64,000 nucleotides of DNA, taken from assembly GCA_012840125.1 (NCBI GenBank), contig DULZ01000061.1, forward strand, positions 26,810 to 90,809, read 5' to 3'. Under the pieces are notes generated by a model. That model was not told where the DNA came from. It saw nothing but the letters and a program-made list of their open reading frames with translations, and made no database searches. Position numbers and translations under genes: made by a program. The DNA is from Clostridia bacterium. Its GTDB lineage: Bacteria; Bacillota; DULZ01. This document shows positions 8,615-18,132 of this stretch, one piece after another; positions within the stretch are counted from its first letter, which is position 1; each line of letters starts with the position of its first letter.

Positions 8615-9595
8615 ATGGCATTTCCTGTACATCGCATGCGTCGCCTTAGAAAATCTCCGGCTTTAAGAGAAATGGTGAGAGAAACCCAGCTGGCCAAATC
8701 AGATCTAATGTATCCCATGTTCGTTATCGACGGCAAAAAGGTCAGGAATGAAGTGCCGTCTCTACCCGGTGTTTACCAGTTGTCGGTAGATGAACTGTTG
8801 CGGGAAGTAGAGTTAGTCGTAGAAAAAGGAATCAAGTCAATTCTGCTCTTCGGTATTCCGGCTAATAAAGATGAAGTTGGCAGTGAAGCATATCATGAAG
8901 AGGGGATCGTGCAGCGGGCCGTCAGGGCTATGAAAAAGAACTTTCCCGATCTTCTGGTCGCCACCGACGTGTGTCTCTGTGAATACTCCAGCCATGGTCA
9001 TTGTGGCCTAATCAAAGACGGATACGTGGTCAACGATCTGACCTTGGAGCTGCTGGCCAATGTTGCCCTTTCCCATGCGGAAGCCGGAGCCGATATCGTC
9101 GCTCCTTCAGACATGATGGACGGCAGGGTTGGCGCAATCCGCTGCAATTTGGATGAAAACGGTTTTCACGAGATACCTATCATGGCTTACTCCGCCAAAT
9201 ACGCATCCGCCTTCTACGGTCCTTTCCGGGATGCGGCAGATTCAGCACCTAAATTCGGTGACCGGACTACTTACCAAATGGACCCGGCCAATACCAACGA
9301 AGCCATGCGAGAAATTGCCCTGGACATTGAAGAAGGGGCTGACATCATTATGGTCAAACCCGGCCTTTCTTATTTGGATGTGGTACGGCGGGCAAGACAA
9401 GAGTTCAATGTCCCCCTGGCGGTCTACAATGTCAGCGGCGAATACGCCATGGTCAAGGCGGCGGCGCGAAACGGCTGGATCGATGAAGCTCGCATTGTCA
9501 TGGAAATACTATTGAGTATGAAGCGGGCCGGGGCGGACATCATCATTACTTATCATGCTTTAGAGGCAGCCAAATGGTTGGAGGAAAGGAGTTAA
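8615..9595 (+). CDS. hemB: Porphobilinogen synthase (delta-aminolevulinate dehydratase)
   Basis: A 326-residue enzyme joining two 5-aminolevulinates into porphobilinogen for heme, siroheme and cobalamin. The metal site [14 protein letters not shown] carries the Cys ligands of zinc-type enzymes. The Schiff-base lysines lie in [14 protein letters not shown] and [10 protein letters not shown]. Ribosome site AAGGAGG. It precedes hemL by four bases. The product supports the cytochromes b and c and the corrinoid enzymes found in this window. Confidence 0.96.
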   Translation: MAFPVHRMRRLRKSPALREMVRETQLAKSDLMYPMFVIDGKKVRNEVPSLPGVYQLSVDELLREVELVVEKGIKSILLFGIPANKDEVGSEAYHEEGIVQRAVRAMKKNFPDLLVATDVCLCEYSSHGHCGLIKDGYVVNDLTLELLANVALSHAEAGADIVAPSDMMDGRVGAIRCNLDENGFHEIPIMAYSAKYASAFYGPFRDAADSAPKFGDRTTYQMDPANTNEAMREIALDIEEGADIIMVKPGLSYLDVVRRARQEFNVPLAVYNVSGEYAMVKAAARNGWIDEARIVMEILLSMKRAGADIIITYHALEAAKWLEERS

Positions 9596-9599
9596 GATC

Positions 9600-10892
9600 A
9601 TGGCAACCTTGGTCAAATCCCTAAGCCTATTTCAAGAAGCACAACAGTATATTCCCGGTGGCGTCAACAGCCCGGTAAGGGCTTTTAAATCCGTGGGACT
9701 AAACCCTCCCTTTATTGCAAAAGGCGAAGGCTCCAGAATTTATGACGTTGACGGCAACTGTTACATCGACTATGTGGGTTCTTGGGGACCGTTAATTCTG
9801 GGGCACCGGCATCCCCAAGTCGTCGAGGCGTTGACCAAATGCCTGGAAATCGGGACAAGCTTTGGCGCCCCCACGGAAATTGAAACCGAATTAGCCAAAT
9901 TACTGGTGGAAAGCCTGCCATCTGTGGAAATGGTACGCATGGTCAATTCCGGTACGGAAGCCACCATGAGCGCGCTACGGCTGGCCCGCGCTTATACCAA
10001 AAGAGACAAGATCGTCAAGTTCGAAGGTTGTTATCATGGTCATGCGGATCACCTCCTCATCAAAGCCGGTTCCGGCGCCCTAACTCTTGGTGTGCCAACG
10101 AGTCCAGGCGTTCCGGCCAGTATCGGTGCCAACACCATCGTAGCTCCATATAATGACCTGGACACTTTAGAAAAAATCTTCCGGCAAGAAGGAGAAAATA
10201 TTGCCGCCGTCATACTGGAACCCATTGCCGGCAACATGGGATGCGTTCCCCCTGTGGCCGGGTTCCTCCAAGGCCTGCGGCAGCTGACCAGAGCATATGG
10301 TGCTTTATTGATCTTTGACGAGGTAATGACGGGTTTTAGAGTTGCTTTTGGCGGGGCGCAAAACCTTTACAACGTAGAACCGGATTTGACTACCCTAGGG
10401 AAGATTATCGGCGGCGGATTGCCGGTAGGCGCCTATGGGGGCAAACGGGAAATCATGGAAATGGTAGCTCCACAAGGACCCGTTTATCAGGCAGGCACTT
10501 TATCAGGCAATCCCCTAGCCATGACGGCGGGATTAACCACATTGCGCATCCTGCAGGAACCCGGTGTTTATGAAGAATTAGAGAGAAAATCACAGCAGCT
10601 GGAAAACGGCCTCAAAGAAGCCGCCCGTGCCGCCGGCATAACAACCACTTTCAACCGGGTCGGTTCCATGTTTACCACTTTCTTTACCAATCAACCGGTC
10701 GTTGATTTAACCACTGCTACTACTTCAGATACCAAAGCCTTTGCCCAGTTCTTTAAATCAATGCTGGAGCAGGGGATTTACCTCGCCCCGTCCCAATTTG
10801 AAGCAGCCTTTGTCTCCTTAGCCCATTCCGATGAAGACATCGATCGGACCATCGAGGCAGCAGCAAATGCTTTCCGGCAGGTGCGCCGCTAG
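9600..10892 (+). CDS. hemL: Glutamate-1-semialdehyde 2,1-aminomutase
   Basis: A 430-residue class III aminotransferase-fold enzyme that makes 5-aminolevulinate from glutamate-1-semialdehyde. It has the typical start [34 protein letters not shown], the PLP-binding [10 protein letters not shown], and the catalytic Lys in [17 protein letters not shown]. Ribosome site GGAAAGGAG overlaps the end of hemB, so the two are co-translated. A hairpin follows the gene. Confidence 0.96.
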   Translation: MATLVKSLSLFQEAQQYIPGGVNSPVRAFKSVGLNPPFIAKGEGSRIYDVDGNCYIDYVGSWGPLILGHRHPQVVEALTKCLEIGTSFGAPTEIETELAKLLVESLPSVEMVRMVNSGTEATMSALRLARAYTKRDKIVKFEGCYHGHADHLLIKAGSGALTLGVPTSPGVPASIGANTIVAPYNDLDTLEKIFRQEGENIAAVILEPIAGNMGCVPPVAGFLQGLRQLTRAYGALLIFDEVMTGFRVAFGGAQNLYNVEPDLTTLGKIIGGGLPVGAYGGKREIMEMVAPQGPVYQAGTLSGNPLAMTAGLTTLRILQEPGVYEELERKSQQLENGLKEAARAAGITTTFNRVGSMFTTFFTNQPVVDLTTATTSDTKAFAQFFKSMLEQGIYLAPSQFEAAFVSLAHSDEDIDRTIEAAANAFRQVRR

Positions 10893-10904
10893 AAAAACAA
10901 AGGA

Positions 10905-10932
10905 AGGAGTGTCGCTGAGACACTCCTCTGTT
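10905..10932. terminator. Bidirectional terminator between hemL and azlD
   Basis: AGGAGTGTC 10905-10913 pairs with GACACTCCT 10919-10927 around a five-base loop. T-rich sequence on the right and A-rich sequence on the left fit use by both converging transcripts. Confidence 0.75.
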
Positions 10933-11252
10933 TATATCCATAGTTGCACCAGAGCAAAGCACCCCATGCCGCCAACCAGAGCCCAGATCATGCTCTTGGT
11001 TTTCACCGCAATCAGCAGGGTAGGTATGGCGGACAGCAGGTAAGGATTGCGGTATGTTAACAGCAATTCTCCATCATGCAAAAACAAGTCCGGCGTCAAT
11101 AGTGCCGCCAGAACGGCCGCCGGGATAAAACTCAACCATTTCACCAACCAGGGAGGGAACTCCATGTTACTGAACAGCAGCAGAGGTAAAGCTCTGGGAA
11201 GATAAGAAACAATTGCCATACCCAAAATCATGAGCAGGACTTGCCCTTCCAT
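10932..11252 (-). CDS. azlD: Branched-chain amino acid exporter small subunit, AzlD family
   Basis: A 106-residue protein with four hydrophobic segments and the AzlD-type start ILGMAIVSYLPRALPLLL. It works with AzlC to export branched-chain amino acids or analogues. The start lies inside the end of azlC (25-base overlap), so the two are translationally coupled. Confidence 0.88.
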   Translation of the reverse strand: MEGQVLLMILGMAIVSYLPRALPLLLFSNMEFPPWLVKWLSFIPAAVLAALLTPDLFLHDGELLLTYRNPYLLSAIPTLLIAVKTKSMIWALVGGMGCFALVQLWI

Positions 11253-11920
11253 TGATCAATCACCACCCCTAAAGTTGCCCCGACCACGGTGGCCAGCATG
11301 ACATGCCAATTACCTGGAATCAGCATTTTGGCCAGCAAGGAAGTGAGACCCGCACCACAGGCTGCCATAAAGACGATCTTGTTTTTTACCTGCCCGACCA
11401 ACAAAGCAATAAACATAGCGGGCAGGGCGAAATTGAGACCGAACCGGGATGGTTCATGAATCAAATTGCCAAGGGCCGCCCCTAATCCGGAACTGCAAAC
11501 CCAGGCAAAATGGCTCGTCATATTCAGCCCTAAATGAAAAGGCCAGGACGGCTCATGCTCTTCATAATGATTGCTGGCCATAACGAAAGTCTCATCCGTG
11601 ATTTCGGCGGCAATGACGGCCAGCTTGTGCTTTGACCAACCTTTTAACTTAGGCTGCAATGCCATACCCATCAGCAACATGCGCAAATTAACCAAGAATG
11701 TAGTGGCAATTATGGCAATCATGTCCACACCGGCTTTAAACAAACTAATGGCAATGTACTGCCCTGCCCCTGCAAAAACCAAAAAAGACATAGCCACAGC
11801 TTCAACTACATTCAAACCTGCATCCCTTGCCAGAACACCAAAAGCCAGTCCCAGAGGGAAATACCCCAAGACGATGGGCAAAGCAGCTCTACTACCTAAA
11901 GCAAATCCTTGCCAAAACAC
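11228..11920 (-). CDS. azlC: Branched-chain amino acid exporter large subunit, AzlC family
   Basis: A membrane protein of about 230 residues. FALGSRAALPIVLGYFPLGLAFGVLA is the AzlC N-terminal signature, followed by FAGAGQYIA, NLRMLLMG and TDETFVMA. The frame stays open to 12211, but that stretch covers the divergent gene start, so the true start is GTG 11920 (with AGGTGATC upstream) or GTG 11941. At about 230 residues it has the normal family length. Confidence 0.88.
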   Translation of the reverse strand: MFWQGFALGSRAALPIVLGYFPLGLAFGVLARDAGLNVVEAVAMSFLVFAGAGQYIAISLFKAGVDMIAIIATTFLVNLRMLLMGMALQPKLKGWSKHKLAVIAAEITDETFVMASNHYEEHEPSWPFHLGLNMTSHFAWVCSSGLGAALGNLIHEPSRFGLNFALPAMFIALLVGQVKNKIVFMAACGAGLTSLLAKMLIPGNWHVMLATVVGATLGVVIDQWKGKSCS

Positions 11921-12061
11921 ATGATCACCTGCTAGAATCACATTGATGTCAATATGTACTAATTCTATCAAAGGATAGAAAAGTATGTCAACGGAAGAAA
12001 GGTTTTCTCGCCGGGCAGTCGAACATATGATTAGATGGACAAGTCGGGGGAGGAGGTTTCT

Positions 12062-14065
12062 TTGGAGGAAGGCAAAGTTTTTGCTTTGGACATAGGTACG
12101 AAAACGGTGGTAGGACTGGTGGCTCAACCCGAAGATGACGGTACCATTAAAGTGCTTGATATCGAAGTAAGGGAACATCCTGAAAGAGCTATGCTCGGCG
12201 GCCAAATCCATGACATCCCGAAGGTGGCCAGGACCATCAGCGACATCAAAACTGCCCTGGAAACGCGCTTAGGCACTAAACTGCACGGCGCGGCCGTGGC
12301 AGCGGCAGGTCGCTCCCTTTTATCCACTTGCAGCAAAGCCGAACTGTCCTACACTTTTCCCCAGGAAGTAACAGAAGAAATACTGCTGACCCTGCAGTTG
12401 GAAGCGGTTAAACAGGCCCAGCAGCAGATCAAAAGTACAGATCAGGGCAACGAATATCATTGTGTAGGTTTCAGTTTGCTCCACCAATACCTGGACGATG
12501 TGGCCATCAAGAACTTGTTAGGCCAAATTGGCAAAAAAATCGCCGTCGAGATCATTGCCACTTTCTTGCCGAGGGTGGTGGTAGATTCCCTGCATACAGC
12601 CATCAACAAAGCCGGGCTGGAAATGAAGTATATTACTTTGGAGCCAATTGCGGCTATCAACCTGGCCGTGCCTGACAGTATGAGACAATTAAACATCGCC
12701 ATGATTGATATCGGCGCCGGCACATCAGACATCGCCGTAGTAGACAAGAACACCATTCGGGGCTACGGCATGATTCCCATGGCCGGCGACCAAGTCACCG
12801 AGGCCCTGTGCGAAGCCTTCCTGCTGGACTTTCATACGGGAGAAGAAGTAAAACGGCAGTTGTCCAGCCACCATGAAACCGTTACTTTTTACGACATTAC
12901 CAGGCACCAGCAGTCTGTTGCCCGGGTACAAGTATTAACGGCCATTCAAGATACCGTAACCTTCTTAGTACGACAGATCGCCGATAAAGTGTTGGAAATC
13001 AACGGTCGTCCCCCGCAGGCTGTGCTGCTGGTAGGTGGCGGCAGCCTTACACCCACCCTGCCGCAAGAACTGGCCAAAGCATTAAACCTGCCGGAAAACA
13101 GGGTGGCTGTGATCGGTGATGACATCACGGCACCGATAAAACAACTAACTGGTGCTTTAGCATCTCCTCAAGGGGTGACCCCGCTGGCAATTGCAGCGGA
13201 TGCCCTATTTCACCGGTCCCTGGACATTATGACCGTTTCCGTCAATCATAGACCGGTCCGCTTATTTGCGGCAAACAAACTCACTGTCGGGGATGCCTTA
13301 GTGGCTGCAGGGATATCTCCCAGCCAGTATTTAGGCCGCATGGGTCCCGCCATTTCTCTGGAAGTCAATAATGAAATAGTTTTCGTCAAGGGACAACCCG
13401 GACAGACCGGCCAGATCAGAGTAAACGATCAGGATGGGGAGCTTACCACGGAGATAACCGAAGGGGACCGCATCACATTTACCCCTGGCACTACCGGCGC
13501 CGCCGGCAAAGGGACTATTATGGATGTATTGCCGCAAGACCTCATCGGTAAAGAAATCTACGTCAACAGCAAAAGAGTCCCCATGCTTTCCCAGATTAAA
13601 CTGGACAATCATTACGTCAATAGTCTGCATCTTCCTTTGAGGGACGGCTGCAAAGTAGAATTCACTGCCCTAACCTCAGTGGCCCGGGTAATTAGGGTAT
13701 TAGGGTATGATCCCGCCGAATCACTCCGGGTGATCATTAACGGTCAAGAATGCTTTAACTACGAAACACCGGTTTCCCCGGGCGACGTATTAGAAATATT
13801 GCCTGACCAAGCAGCCATAAAAAAAAATGAACCACCAGTTGAGCCAGCTAACTATGTAGAGATTAAGGTCAACGAACAACCGGTTCGATTAACGGTGGCC
13901 GACGGAGAACAAGCCATCCTGACTGACATCTTCAAAGTTATTGACTTTGATACAAGAGCTGGCCATGGCCGAAAACTATTGCTCGAGGTAAACGGCCAGC
14001 CGGCAAGCTTTGTTACCCCCATCAACAGCGGTGATGTTGTTCGCATCAGCTGGGTCGAAAAATAG
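12062..14065 (+). CDS. FtsA/PilM-like actin-fold ATPase with extended C-terminus
   Basis: About 667 residues. The first 370 have the actin-like ATPase motifs: ALDIGTKTVVGLV (phosphate 1), MIDIGAGTSDIAVV (phosphate 2) and LLVGGGSLTP (adenosine). This fits the cell-division FtsA / pilus PilM group. The last 290 residues are not part of normal FtsA (about 420 residues in all). They look like repeated beta-rich units with VNHRPV, VNSKRV, INGQEC and VNEQPV openings. TTG 12062 is preferred to ATG 12035 because AGGAGG at 12051-12056 precedes it. The gene stands alone, so the role in division or envelope assembly is inference. Confidence 0.7.
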   Translation: MEEGKVFALDIGTKTVVGLVAQPEDDGTIKVLDIEVREHPERAMLGGQIHDIPKVARTISDIKTALETRLGTKLHGAAVAAAGRSLLSTCSKAELSYTFPQEVTEEILLTLQLEAVKQAQQQIKSTDQGNEYHCVGFSLLHQYLDDVAIKNLLGQIGKKIAVEIIATFLPRVVVDSLHTAINKAGLEMKYITLEPIAAINLAVPDSMRQLNIAMIDIGAGTSDIAVVDKNTIRGYGMIPMAGDQVTEALCEAFLLDFHTGEEVKRQLSSHHETVTFYDITRHQQSVARVQVLTAIQDTVTFLVRQIADKVLEINGRPPQAVLLVGGGSLTPTLPQELAKALNLPENRVAVIGDDITAPIKQLTGALASPQGVTPLAIAADALFHRSLDIMTVSVNHRPVRLFAANKLTVGDALVAAGISPSQYLGRMGPAISLEVNNEIVFVKGQPGQTGQIRVNDQDGELTTEITEGDRITFTPGTTGAAGKGTIMDVLPQDLIGKEIYVNSKRVPMLSQIKLDNHYVNSLHLPLRDGCKVEFTALTSVARVIRVLGYDPAESLRVIINGQECFNYETPVSPGDVLEILPDQAAIKKNEPPVEPANYVEIKVNEQPVRLTVADGEQAILTDIFKVIDFDTRAGHGRKLLLEVNGQPASFVTPINSGDVVRISWVEK

Positions 14066-14067
14066 TG

Positions 14068-14096
14068 TTGACGAGCAGCATCAAAGCTGTTATAAT
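14068..14096 (+). promoter_or_regulatory. Promoter of tRNA-Leu
   Basis: TTGACG 14068-14073, 17-base spacer, TATAAT 14091-14096. Transcription would start about 10 bases before the tRNA. Confidence 0.88.
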
Positions 14097-14115
14097 ATAC
14101 TCGTGTCACGAACAT

Positions 14116-14203
14116 GCGGCAGTGGCGGAATTGGCAGACGCGCTAGATTCAGGTTCTAGTCCTGATTAGCAGGGTGGGGGTTCAAGTCCCTTCTGCCGCA
14201 CCA
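14116..14203 (+). tRNA. tRNA-Leu (CAG)
   Basis: Class II tRNA with long variable arm. Acceptor GCGGCAG pairs with CTGCCGC; CCA is encoded. The anticodon stem CTAGA/TCTAG encloses loop TTCAGGT, anticodon CAG. Confidence 0.95.
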
Positions 14204-14206
14204 TTT

Positions 14207-14238
14207 AAAAAAGCTCTGTTTTGGAGCTTTTTATTTTT
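14207..14238 (+). terminator. Terminator of tRNA-Leu
   Basis: AAAGCTC pairs with GAGCTTT around a T-rich loop, followed by TTATTTTTG. Confidence 0.75.
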
Positions 14239-14255
14239 GTCTTTTTATACGAAGG

Positions 14256-14300
14256 AAGGGAGCAGCAGTATTCACATGAATACCGGCTGCTCCCTTTTTG
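14256..14300. terminator. Long hairpin, second terminator
   Basis: AAGGGAGCAGC 14256-14266 pairs with GCTGCTCCCTT 14286-14296; inside it GTATTC pairs with GAATAC. TTTTT follows. It is a back-up terminator for tRNA-Leu or faces the tRNA array. Confidence 0.7.
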
Positions 14301-14381
14301 AATACCCGGCGGCTCCATGAAGCTGCTCACAAGGAAATCAGGATAGTAACGAAACTGTGAAACAAAAAGGAAGGGATACAA

Positions 14382-14418
14382 AAAAAGTTCCCTTGATAAA
14401 ATTCAAGGGAACTTTTTC
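14382..14418 (-). terminator. Terminator of the six-tRNA array
   Basis: A perfect 15-bp stem: AAAAAGTTCCCTTGA against TCAAGGGAACTTTTT with a six-base loop. It lies directly after the 3' end of tRNA-Gln on the minus strand. Confidence 0.85.
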
Positions 14419-14421
14419 AAC

Positions 14422-14496
14422 TGGCTGGGGCGGCTGGATTCGAACCAACGCATGGCGGATCCAAAGTCCGCAGCCTTACCGCTTGGCTACGCCCCA
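14422..14496 (-). tRNA. tRNA-Gln (TTG)
   Basis: Acceptor TGGGGCG pairs with CGCCCCA, then G and encoded CCA. Anticodon stem GCGGA/TCCGC encloses CTTTGGA, anticodon TTG. Last gene of the minus-strand array. Confidence 0.95.
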
Positions 14497-14503
14497 ACGA
14501 AAA

Positions 14504-14589
14504 TGGTGGAGAGGACAGGATTCGAACCTGTGAAGGCAGTGCCAGCAGATTTACAGTCTGCCCCCTTTGGCCAACTCGGGAACCTCTCC
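14504..14589 (-). tRNA. tRNA-Tyr (GTA)
   Basis: Class II tRNA with acceptor GGAGAGG / CCTCTCC, A and encoded CCA. Anticodon loop CTGTAAA, anticodon GTA. Confidence 0.95.
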
Positions 14590-14594
14590 AAAAA

Positions 14595-14670
14595 TGGAGC
14601 CGACGATGGGACTCGAACCCGCAACCTGCTGATTACAAGTCAGCTGCTCTACCAATTGAGCTACGTCGGC
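14595..14670 (-). tRNA. tRNA-Thr (TGT)
   Basis: Acceptor GCCGACG / CGTCGGC, T and encoded CCA. Anticodon stem CTGAC / GTCAG region with loop containing TGT. Confidence 0.94.
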
Positions 14671-14673
14671 ATG

Positions 14674-14750
14674 TGGCGGAGCTGACGGGAATCGAACCCG
14701 CGATCTTCGGCGTGACAGGCCGACATGTTAGACCGCTACACTACAGCTCC
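14674..14750 (-). tRNA. tRNA-Asp (GTC)
   Basis: Acceptor GGAGCTG / CAGCTCC, G and encoded CCA. Anticodon loop CTGTCAC, anticodon GTC. Confidence 0.94.
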
Positions 14751-14755
14751 GCAAG

Positions 14756-14830
14756 TGGTGACCCGTAGGGGATTCGAACCCCTGATCCCGGATTGAAAGC
14801 CCGGTGTCTTAACCACTTGACTAACGGGCC
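14756..14830 (-). tRNA. tRNA-Glu (TTC)
   Basis: Acceptor GGCCCGT / ACGGGTC (one G-T pair), A and encoded CCA. Anticodon stem CCGGG/CCCGG type with loop CTTTCAA, anticodon TTC. Confidence 0.94.
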
Positions 14831-14849
14831 ATGATTATATTTCTTATCC

Positions 14850-14926
14850 TGGTCGGGGCGGAGGGATTTGAACCCCCGGCCCCTTGGTCCCAAACCAAGT
14901 GCGCTACCAAGCTGCGCCACGCCCCG
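14850..14926 (-). tRNA. tRNA-Pro (TGG)
   Basis: Acceptor CGGGGCG / CGCCCCG, A and encoded CCA. Anticodon loop contains TGG. First gene of the array, next to its promoter. Confidence 0.94.
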
Positions 14927-14941
14927 AAACGTGCATATTGA

Positions 14942-14970
14942 ATTATAGCTAATCTCGCGTCATTAGTCAA
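14942..14970 (-). promoter_or_regulatory. Promoter of the six-tRNA array
   Basis: On the minus strand TTGACT (14970-14965), 17-base spacer, TATAAT (14947-14942), about 16 bases before tRNA-Pro. The remaining bases 14971-15265 hold no gene and no clear promoter. TTGTACAA at 15124-15131 is a short palindrome of unknown meaning. Confidence 0.88.
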
Positions 14971-15265
14971 GATATCGTGAGCAAATTTTATGCCCAGTTA
15001 AATTTTCCGGTTTCCATATAGTGTGATTAATGTGAGAGCTTGTAACTGAATTACCATTCACCCTTAGTACAAATCCATAGACGGGCCGTATATAACCGCT
15101 GGAGTTAAAAATAAAAATTAATTTTGTACAAACCCAGCAGGAAAATACCTTTTTATGTTGAACTACTCTCCTGGATGTTAGGCTTATAAATAATTATTGT
15201 TACTAATAAATGAGATATTCTCTATTCTCGGAACCGTTTCTAACTCAACAAAGAAGGTGACGCCG

Positions 15266-16027
15266 TTGAAGATTGCCGTATCCGGAAAGGGCGGGGTAGG
15301 AAAAACAACCATTGCCGCAGGATTAATCAAGTATTTTGAGCAGAGGGGCTATCAAGTTATTGCGGTTGACGCCGATCCCGATCTAAGCCTGGGCACGGTG
15401 CTTGGACTACCCGATGAGCAAATTGAGCACATAAAACCTATCGTTGATATGCGCGATCTAATTGTAGAAAGAACAGGCGACGGAGCTTTTTTTACCCTTA
15501 ACCCCGAAGTAGATGACATTATCGATGAGTTTTCCATTCCCATAGGAAATATTCGCTTCCTTAAAATGGGGGCGCTGAAACAGGGAGGTTCCTCGTGTTA
15601 TTGTCGTGAGAACACAGTATTACATGCCCTAGTGGCGTCCCTGTTGCTGAGAAGGGATCAAGTGGTGGTTTTAGATATGGGAGCAGGTATTGAACACCTG
15701 ACCCGCGGCACCGCTCAAGGCGTAGATATGATGCTCATCGTCACCGAACCGTCACGGACCAGTATCCACACTGCCAAAACAGTGCATGGATTGGCCAGCG
15801 ATTTAGGCATTCAACATATTAAATACATTGGCAACAAGATTCGCAGGCAGGAAGAAGCTGAGTATTTGAAGAAGAATCTGGGAGCTCATAATTTTTTGGG
15901 CCTTCTCCAATTTCAGGAAAGTATAAATATTCTGTCAATGAACCCAGATTCAGGAAACCTCCAAAAGTTAGCCAGTTCATTGAGCGAGATGGGGGAGAGG
16001 CTGCTAAAGGAGGTCGGTACTCGTTAA
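15266..16027 (+). CDS. cooC: CooC-type nickel-insertion ATPase for CODH
   Basis: About 253 residues of the MinD/ParA-like P-loop family. The deviant Walker A is GKGGVGKTT at residues 7-15, and AVDADPD follows. A CYC motif at residues 111 and 113 matches the Cys pair by which CooC dimers bind nickel. In this family ATP hydrolysis drives nickel loading of the CODH C-cluster. TTG 15266 is preferred to the upstream TTG 15197 because GAAGGTGA precedes it and the P-loop then sits at the normal distance from the N-terminus. First gene of the acs cluster. Confidence 0.88.
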   Translation: MKIAVSGKGGVGKTTIAAGLIKYFEQRGYQVIAVDADPDLSLGTVLGLPDEQIEHIKPIVDMRDLIVERTGDGAFFTLNPEVDDIIDEFSIPIGNIRFLKMGALKQGGSSCYCRENTVLHALVASLLLRRDQVVVLDMGAGIEHLTRGTAQGVDMMLIVTEPSRTSIHTAKTVHGLASDLGIQHIKYIGNKIRRQEEAEYLKKNLGAHNFLGLLQFQESINILSMNPDSGNLQKLASSLSEMGERLLKEVGTR

Positions 16028-16077
16028 CTAGCCTATCCAAATCCATTTGCTAAATATTTTTAAGGGGGTATCTTCAA

Positions 16078-18096
16078 GTGCCAAGATTTAGAGATCCTGA
16101 ACACAATTCACGGCCTTCCCAAGCACCAAGGGTCCTGGAAAGAAAAAAAAGAGAAAGAACCATTGACCCTGCTGCTTTGGAAATGCTGGAAAAGGCCAAG
16201 CAAGACAATGTCGAAACTGCATTTGACCGGTTTTTGGCGCAACAGCCGCAATGTCAATTCGGCTACCAGGGAATCTGCTGCCGTTTCTGCCTGATGGGAC
16301 CTTGCCGCATTAGATTCGACGAAGGACCTGCCAGTCGGGGTATATGCGGTGCTTCGCCATGGACCATCGTGGCCAGAAGCGTTGGTACCCTGATCTTGAC
16401 AGGTGCCGCTTCTCACTGTGAACACTCCAGGCATATTGCCGAAACCCTGTTAGCATGCGCTGAAGGGAGAGCCAAGGACTATCAAATCACAGACAAAGAA
16501 AAACTGATGGCCGTCGCTAAAAAGCTGAATGTGGAAACCGACGGGAAAACGCCGGAGGAAATTGCCCGCGAAGTAGCCATTATTGCTCTTAAGGACTTTG
16601 AACGGTTGCCTGGTGAAGGCGACGCTGTCTGGACCAAAGCGTCCATCATTGAACAGCGCTACCAGAAATTCGACCAGTGCAATGTGATGCCTTCCGGCAT
16701 TCACGGCACCATTTCGGACCTTTTGGCCCAAGCCCATACCGGCAACGACAACGATGCCGTTAACTTGACTTTTAGCGCGATTCGCACTGCTTTAACGGAC
16801 TTTACAGGCATGGCTATCGCCACCGATTTGTCTGACATTTTCTTTGGTACGCCGGAACCTGTTGTCACCGAAGCCAACATGGCGACTTTGAAAGAAAACA
16901 AGGTTAATATTGCACTTCATGGACATAACCCGCTCCTCAGTGAAATGGTTTACCTGGCCGCCAGTCAACTGGAAGATGAAGCGAAAGCTGCCGGGGCGGA
17001 AGGAATTAACCTGGTAGGTATCTGCTGTACCGGTAACGAAATTCTCATGCGGAAAGGTGTGCCGTTAGTTACTTCTTTTGCCTCCGCTGAATTAGCTATT
17101 GCCACCGGGGCTGTTGATGCCATGGTAGTTGACGTACAATGCATTATGCCCGGACTCAGGCAAGCAGCGGAATGCTATCATACCAGATTGATCACCACAT
17201 CACCCATTGCCAAGATTCCTGGTTCGTATCACATTGACTTTAACACAGAACGAGCATTAGAAGATGCCAAGACAGTTGTCAGACTGGCTATTGAGGCCTT
17301 CAGGGAGAGAAACAGCGGTCGCGTCAATATTCCGAAGGTTAAGAATACTGTCGTAGCCGGTTTTGCTTACGAAAGATTGTTGGAACTGTTTGCCACGGTT
17401 AACCCCGAGCGGCCGGTAAGTGTCTTAACAGACGCCATTCTGGCGGGAGAACTCAAAGGTGTAGTTAACCTTTGCGGCTGCAATAACCTCAAGACATTCC
17501 AGGACAACAGCCACATTGAAATTGTTAAGGAATTGTTGAAGAACGATGTCTTCGTGGTCTGCACCGGGTGTTCTGCTCAAGCCATGGCCAAGTATGGATT
17601 GCTGTCACCGGAAGCTACCGAACAGTACGCCGGGGAGGGATTAAAAGCGTTCTTGAAGAGAATCTCGGAGAAAGCTAACCTTGCCACTCCGTTACCACCG
17701 GCTTTCCATTTCGGTTCTTGTGTTGACAATTCCCGGGCCGCTGCTCTGTTCATGGATATGGCTAGAGAGCTGGGCGTGGATACACCTAAGGTACCTTTTG
17801 TGGCCTCCGCTCCGGAAGCCATGAGCGGAAAAGCAACCGCCATCGGTACCTGGTTTGTAGCTATGGGAGCTCCTACTCACGTGGGAACCATGCCTCCTGT
17901 GGAAGGCAGCGACATGTTCTACAGTATCCTCACCCAGATTGCCTCAGACGTATACGGCGGGTACTTCATCTTTGAGATGGATCCTGCGGTAGCCGCCAAG
18001 AAGATCCTCAGTGCCCTGGAATACCGGACTTGGAAACTGGGTGTCCACAAGGATGTAGCGGCAAGATACGAAACAGCTCTGTGCCAGAATTATTAA
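16078..18096 (+). CDS. acsA: CO dehydrogenase catalytic subunit of CODH/ACS
   Basis: A 672-residue Ni-Fe CO dehydrogenase. The Cys for the D and B clusters are at residues 59, 67, 68, 71, 76 and 90. C-cluster ligands are in the HGHNPLLSEM segment, NLCGCNN, CTGCSAQAMAKYG and HFGSCVDNSRAA. It interconverts CO2 and CO, passing CO through an internal channel to acetyl-CoA synthase. The start is GTG with GGGGG upstream. It lies directly before acsB, as expected for the bifunctional complex rather than a lone CooS. Confidence 0.95.
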   Translation: MPRFRDPEHNSRPSQAPRVLERKKRERTIDPAALEMLEKAKQDNVETAFDRFLAQQPQCQFGYQGICCRFCLMGPCRIRFDEGPASRGICGASPWTIVARSVGTLILTGAASHCEHSRHIAETLLACAEGRAKDYQITDKEKLMAVAKKLNVETDGKTPEEIAREVAIIALKDFERLPGEGDAVWTKASIIEQRYQKFDQCNVMPSGIHGTISDLLAQAHTGNDNDAVNLTFSAIRTALTDFTGMAIATDLSDIFFGTPEPVVTEANMATLKENKVNIALHGHNPLLSEMVYLAASQLEDEAKAAGAEGINLVGICCTGNEILMRKGVPLVTSFASAELAIATGAVDAMVVDVQCIMPGLRQAAECYHTRLITTSPIAKIPGSYHIDFNTERALEDAKTVVRLAIEAFRERNSGRVNIPKVKNTVVAGFAYERLLELFATVNPERPVSVLTDAILAGELKGVVNLCGCNNLKTFQDNSHIEIVKELLKNDVFVVCTGCSAQAMAKYGLLSPEATEQYAGEGLKAFLKRISEKANLATPLPPAFHFGSCVDNSRAAALFMDMARELGVDTPKVPFVASAPEAMSGKATAIGTWFVAMGAPTHVGTMPPVEGSDMFYSILTQIASDVYGGYFIFEMDPAVAAKKILSALEYRTWKLGVHKDVAARYETALCQNY

Positions 18097-18132
18097 TGAC
18101 ATGAGCATTGCCATAGAGAAGGGGGAGACATA

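Noticed and set aside
11942..12211. Ninety-residue N-terminal extension of AzlC
   Set aside because: It runs over the promoter and start of the divergent FtsA-like gene and has no transporter-like sequence.
14452..14685. A 77-codon forward open frame across the tRNA array
   Set aside because: It lies entirely over tRNA-Gln, -Tyr and -Thr on the other strand; the apparent protein (VERTGFEPVKAVP, DDGTRTRNLL) is a well-known false translation of tRNA genes.
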